DNA from: Planctomycetota bacterium | GTDB taxonomy: Bacteria > Planctomycetota > Planctomycetia > Pirellulales > Lacipirellulaceae | NCBI GenBank assembly: GCA_022615465.1 | Contig: JAKEGR010000159.1 | Span: 1-6,209, forward strand | Direction: 5' to 3' | Length of the DNA: 6,209 nucleotides | Shown: positions 5,755 through 6,209 of the stretch, one piece after another | Numbering within the stretch: position 1 is the stretch's first letter | Layout: each line of letters starts with the position of its first letter | The notes under the pieces: generated by a model | What the model saw: only the letters and a program-made list of their open reading frames with translations | What the model was told of the DNA's origin: nothing | The model's database searches: none | Program-made: the position numbers and the translations under genes

Positions 5755-6209
5755 AAGGTAGAATTCACTACCACGACGATGAGAAGAATTATCGCAAGCA
5801 CGATCGCCACAGATCCAACCCACACAACCAACGAAGGACCGCGGCTTTCCTTCGCCGATACATATCCCGGAGGATGCAACGGATTGTATTCCAACCGTTG
5901 GGCCAACTTGCGATGGAACTTCTCCTTTTCCGGGTCGTGAAACTCCTCTTCAATCAGCGATTTTCCCTTTCCTGAACCCTTACTCGACCCCGCGCCCGAA
6001 TCACGCAACGCAACGTCACTCGACGCGGCCGCTTGGGCTTTCGTAGTGACATTGCTCCCCGTGACTGGCTTGGAGTCGGACTCCTTCTTCGGCTTCTCTG
6101 GTTTTCGCCGCCCATGTACGCTCAGCACATCTTCGTCGTCCAGCGGCGCCAAACCGATCTCCTCCTCCACGCCACTGCCTTTGTCGTCCAGCTTCTTCGT
6201 ATCCCGATC
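5751..6209 (-). CDS. Hypothetical single-pass membrane protein, N-terminus outside the window
   Basis: I do not recognise a family. The frame is open to the right edge, so this is the C-terminal 152 residues of a longer protein. A GTG at 6170 could serve as a start, but the residues before it (DRDTKKLDDKGSG) have the same charged character and run straight into EEEIGLAPLDDED, so it is probably internal. Visible parts: an acidic segment (about 14-27), a Lys/Ser/Ala/Gly-rich low-complexity linker (about 30-85), a charged stretch with FHDPEKEKFHRKLAQRLEYN, and one strong hydrophobic segment at about 127-148 (LVVWVGSVAIVLAIILLIVVVV). Only NSTF follows, so the protein ends at the membrane like a tail-anchored protein. 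The bulk of the part seen here would lie on one side, most likely the cytoplasm. It is convergent with oleA, 21 bp away, and nothing ties it to lipid synthesis. Confidence 0.72.
   Translation of the reverse strand, partial: DRDTKKLDDKGSGVEEEIGLAPLDDEDVLSVHGRRKPEKPKKESDSKPVTGSNVTTKAQAAASSDVALRDSGAGSSKGSGKGKSLIEEEFHDPEKEKFHRKLAQRLEYNPLHPPGYVSAKESRGPSLVVWVGSVAIVLAIILLIVVVVNSTF

Overview
The window is high-GC bacterial DNA with four well-recognised genes and one partial unknown gene. It most resembles a planctomycete, probably of the Pirellulales type. This rests on the style of the proteins as I remember them, namely the degenerate CinA C-terminus, the long NAD synthase with a variant synthetase domain, and the C26 amidotransferase with IGxGMQ in place of the usual Cys motif. 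A KAS III protein of the OleA type and weak or missing ribosome binding sites also fit. I could not run a database search, so the lineage is an inference.

Layout: (1) 1-891 (+) is the 3' part of cinA; its beginning lies left of the window. (2) 961-3075 (+) is a complete glutamine-dependent NAD+ synthetase gene (nadE), starting at TTG behind a good Shine-Dalgarno sequence. (3) 3168-3911 (-) is a complete class I glutamine amidotransferase-like (peptidase C26) gene, convergent with nadE; the gap of about 90 bp between them holds candidate stem-loops. (4) 3912-4634 is an unusually long divergent intergenic region with no gene I can identify, possibly containing decayed coding sequence. (5) 4635-5729 (+) is a complete OleA-like beta-ketoacyl synthase III gene. 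(6) 5751-6209 (-) is the C-terminal part of a single-pass membrane protein gene that runs off the right edge, convergent with oleA and separated from it by 21 bp.

How the genes fit together: cinA and nadE are adjacent and co-oriented, and both families belong to NAD metabolism (CinA: nucleotide pyrophosphatase plus NMN deamidase; NadE: the last amidation step). The deamidase motif of this CinA is altered, so its present role is open. The amidotransferase-like protein also lacks its expected nucleophile. Two of the four recognisable enzymes therefore look like catalytically altered family members. The OleA-like enzyme points to head-to-head condensation of acyl chains (long-chain olefin or ketone pathway), but oleB, oleC and oleD are not next to it here.

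I see no tRNA, rRNA, CRISPR array, intact insertion sequence or attachment site. The most interesting points are the two missing catalytic motifs and the solo oleA.
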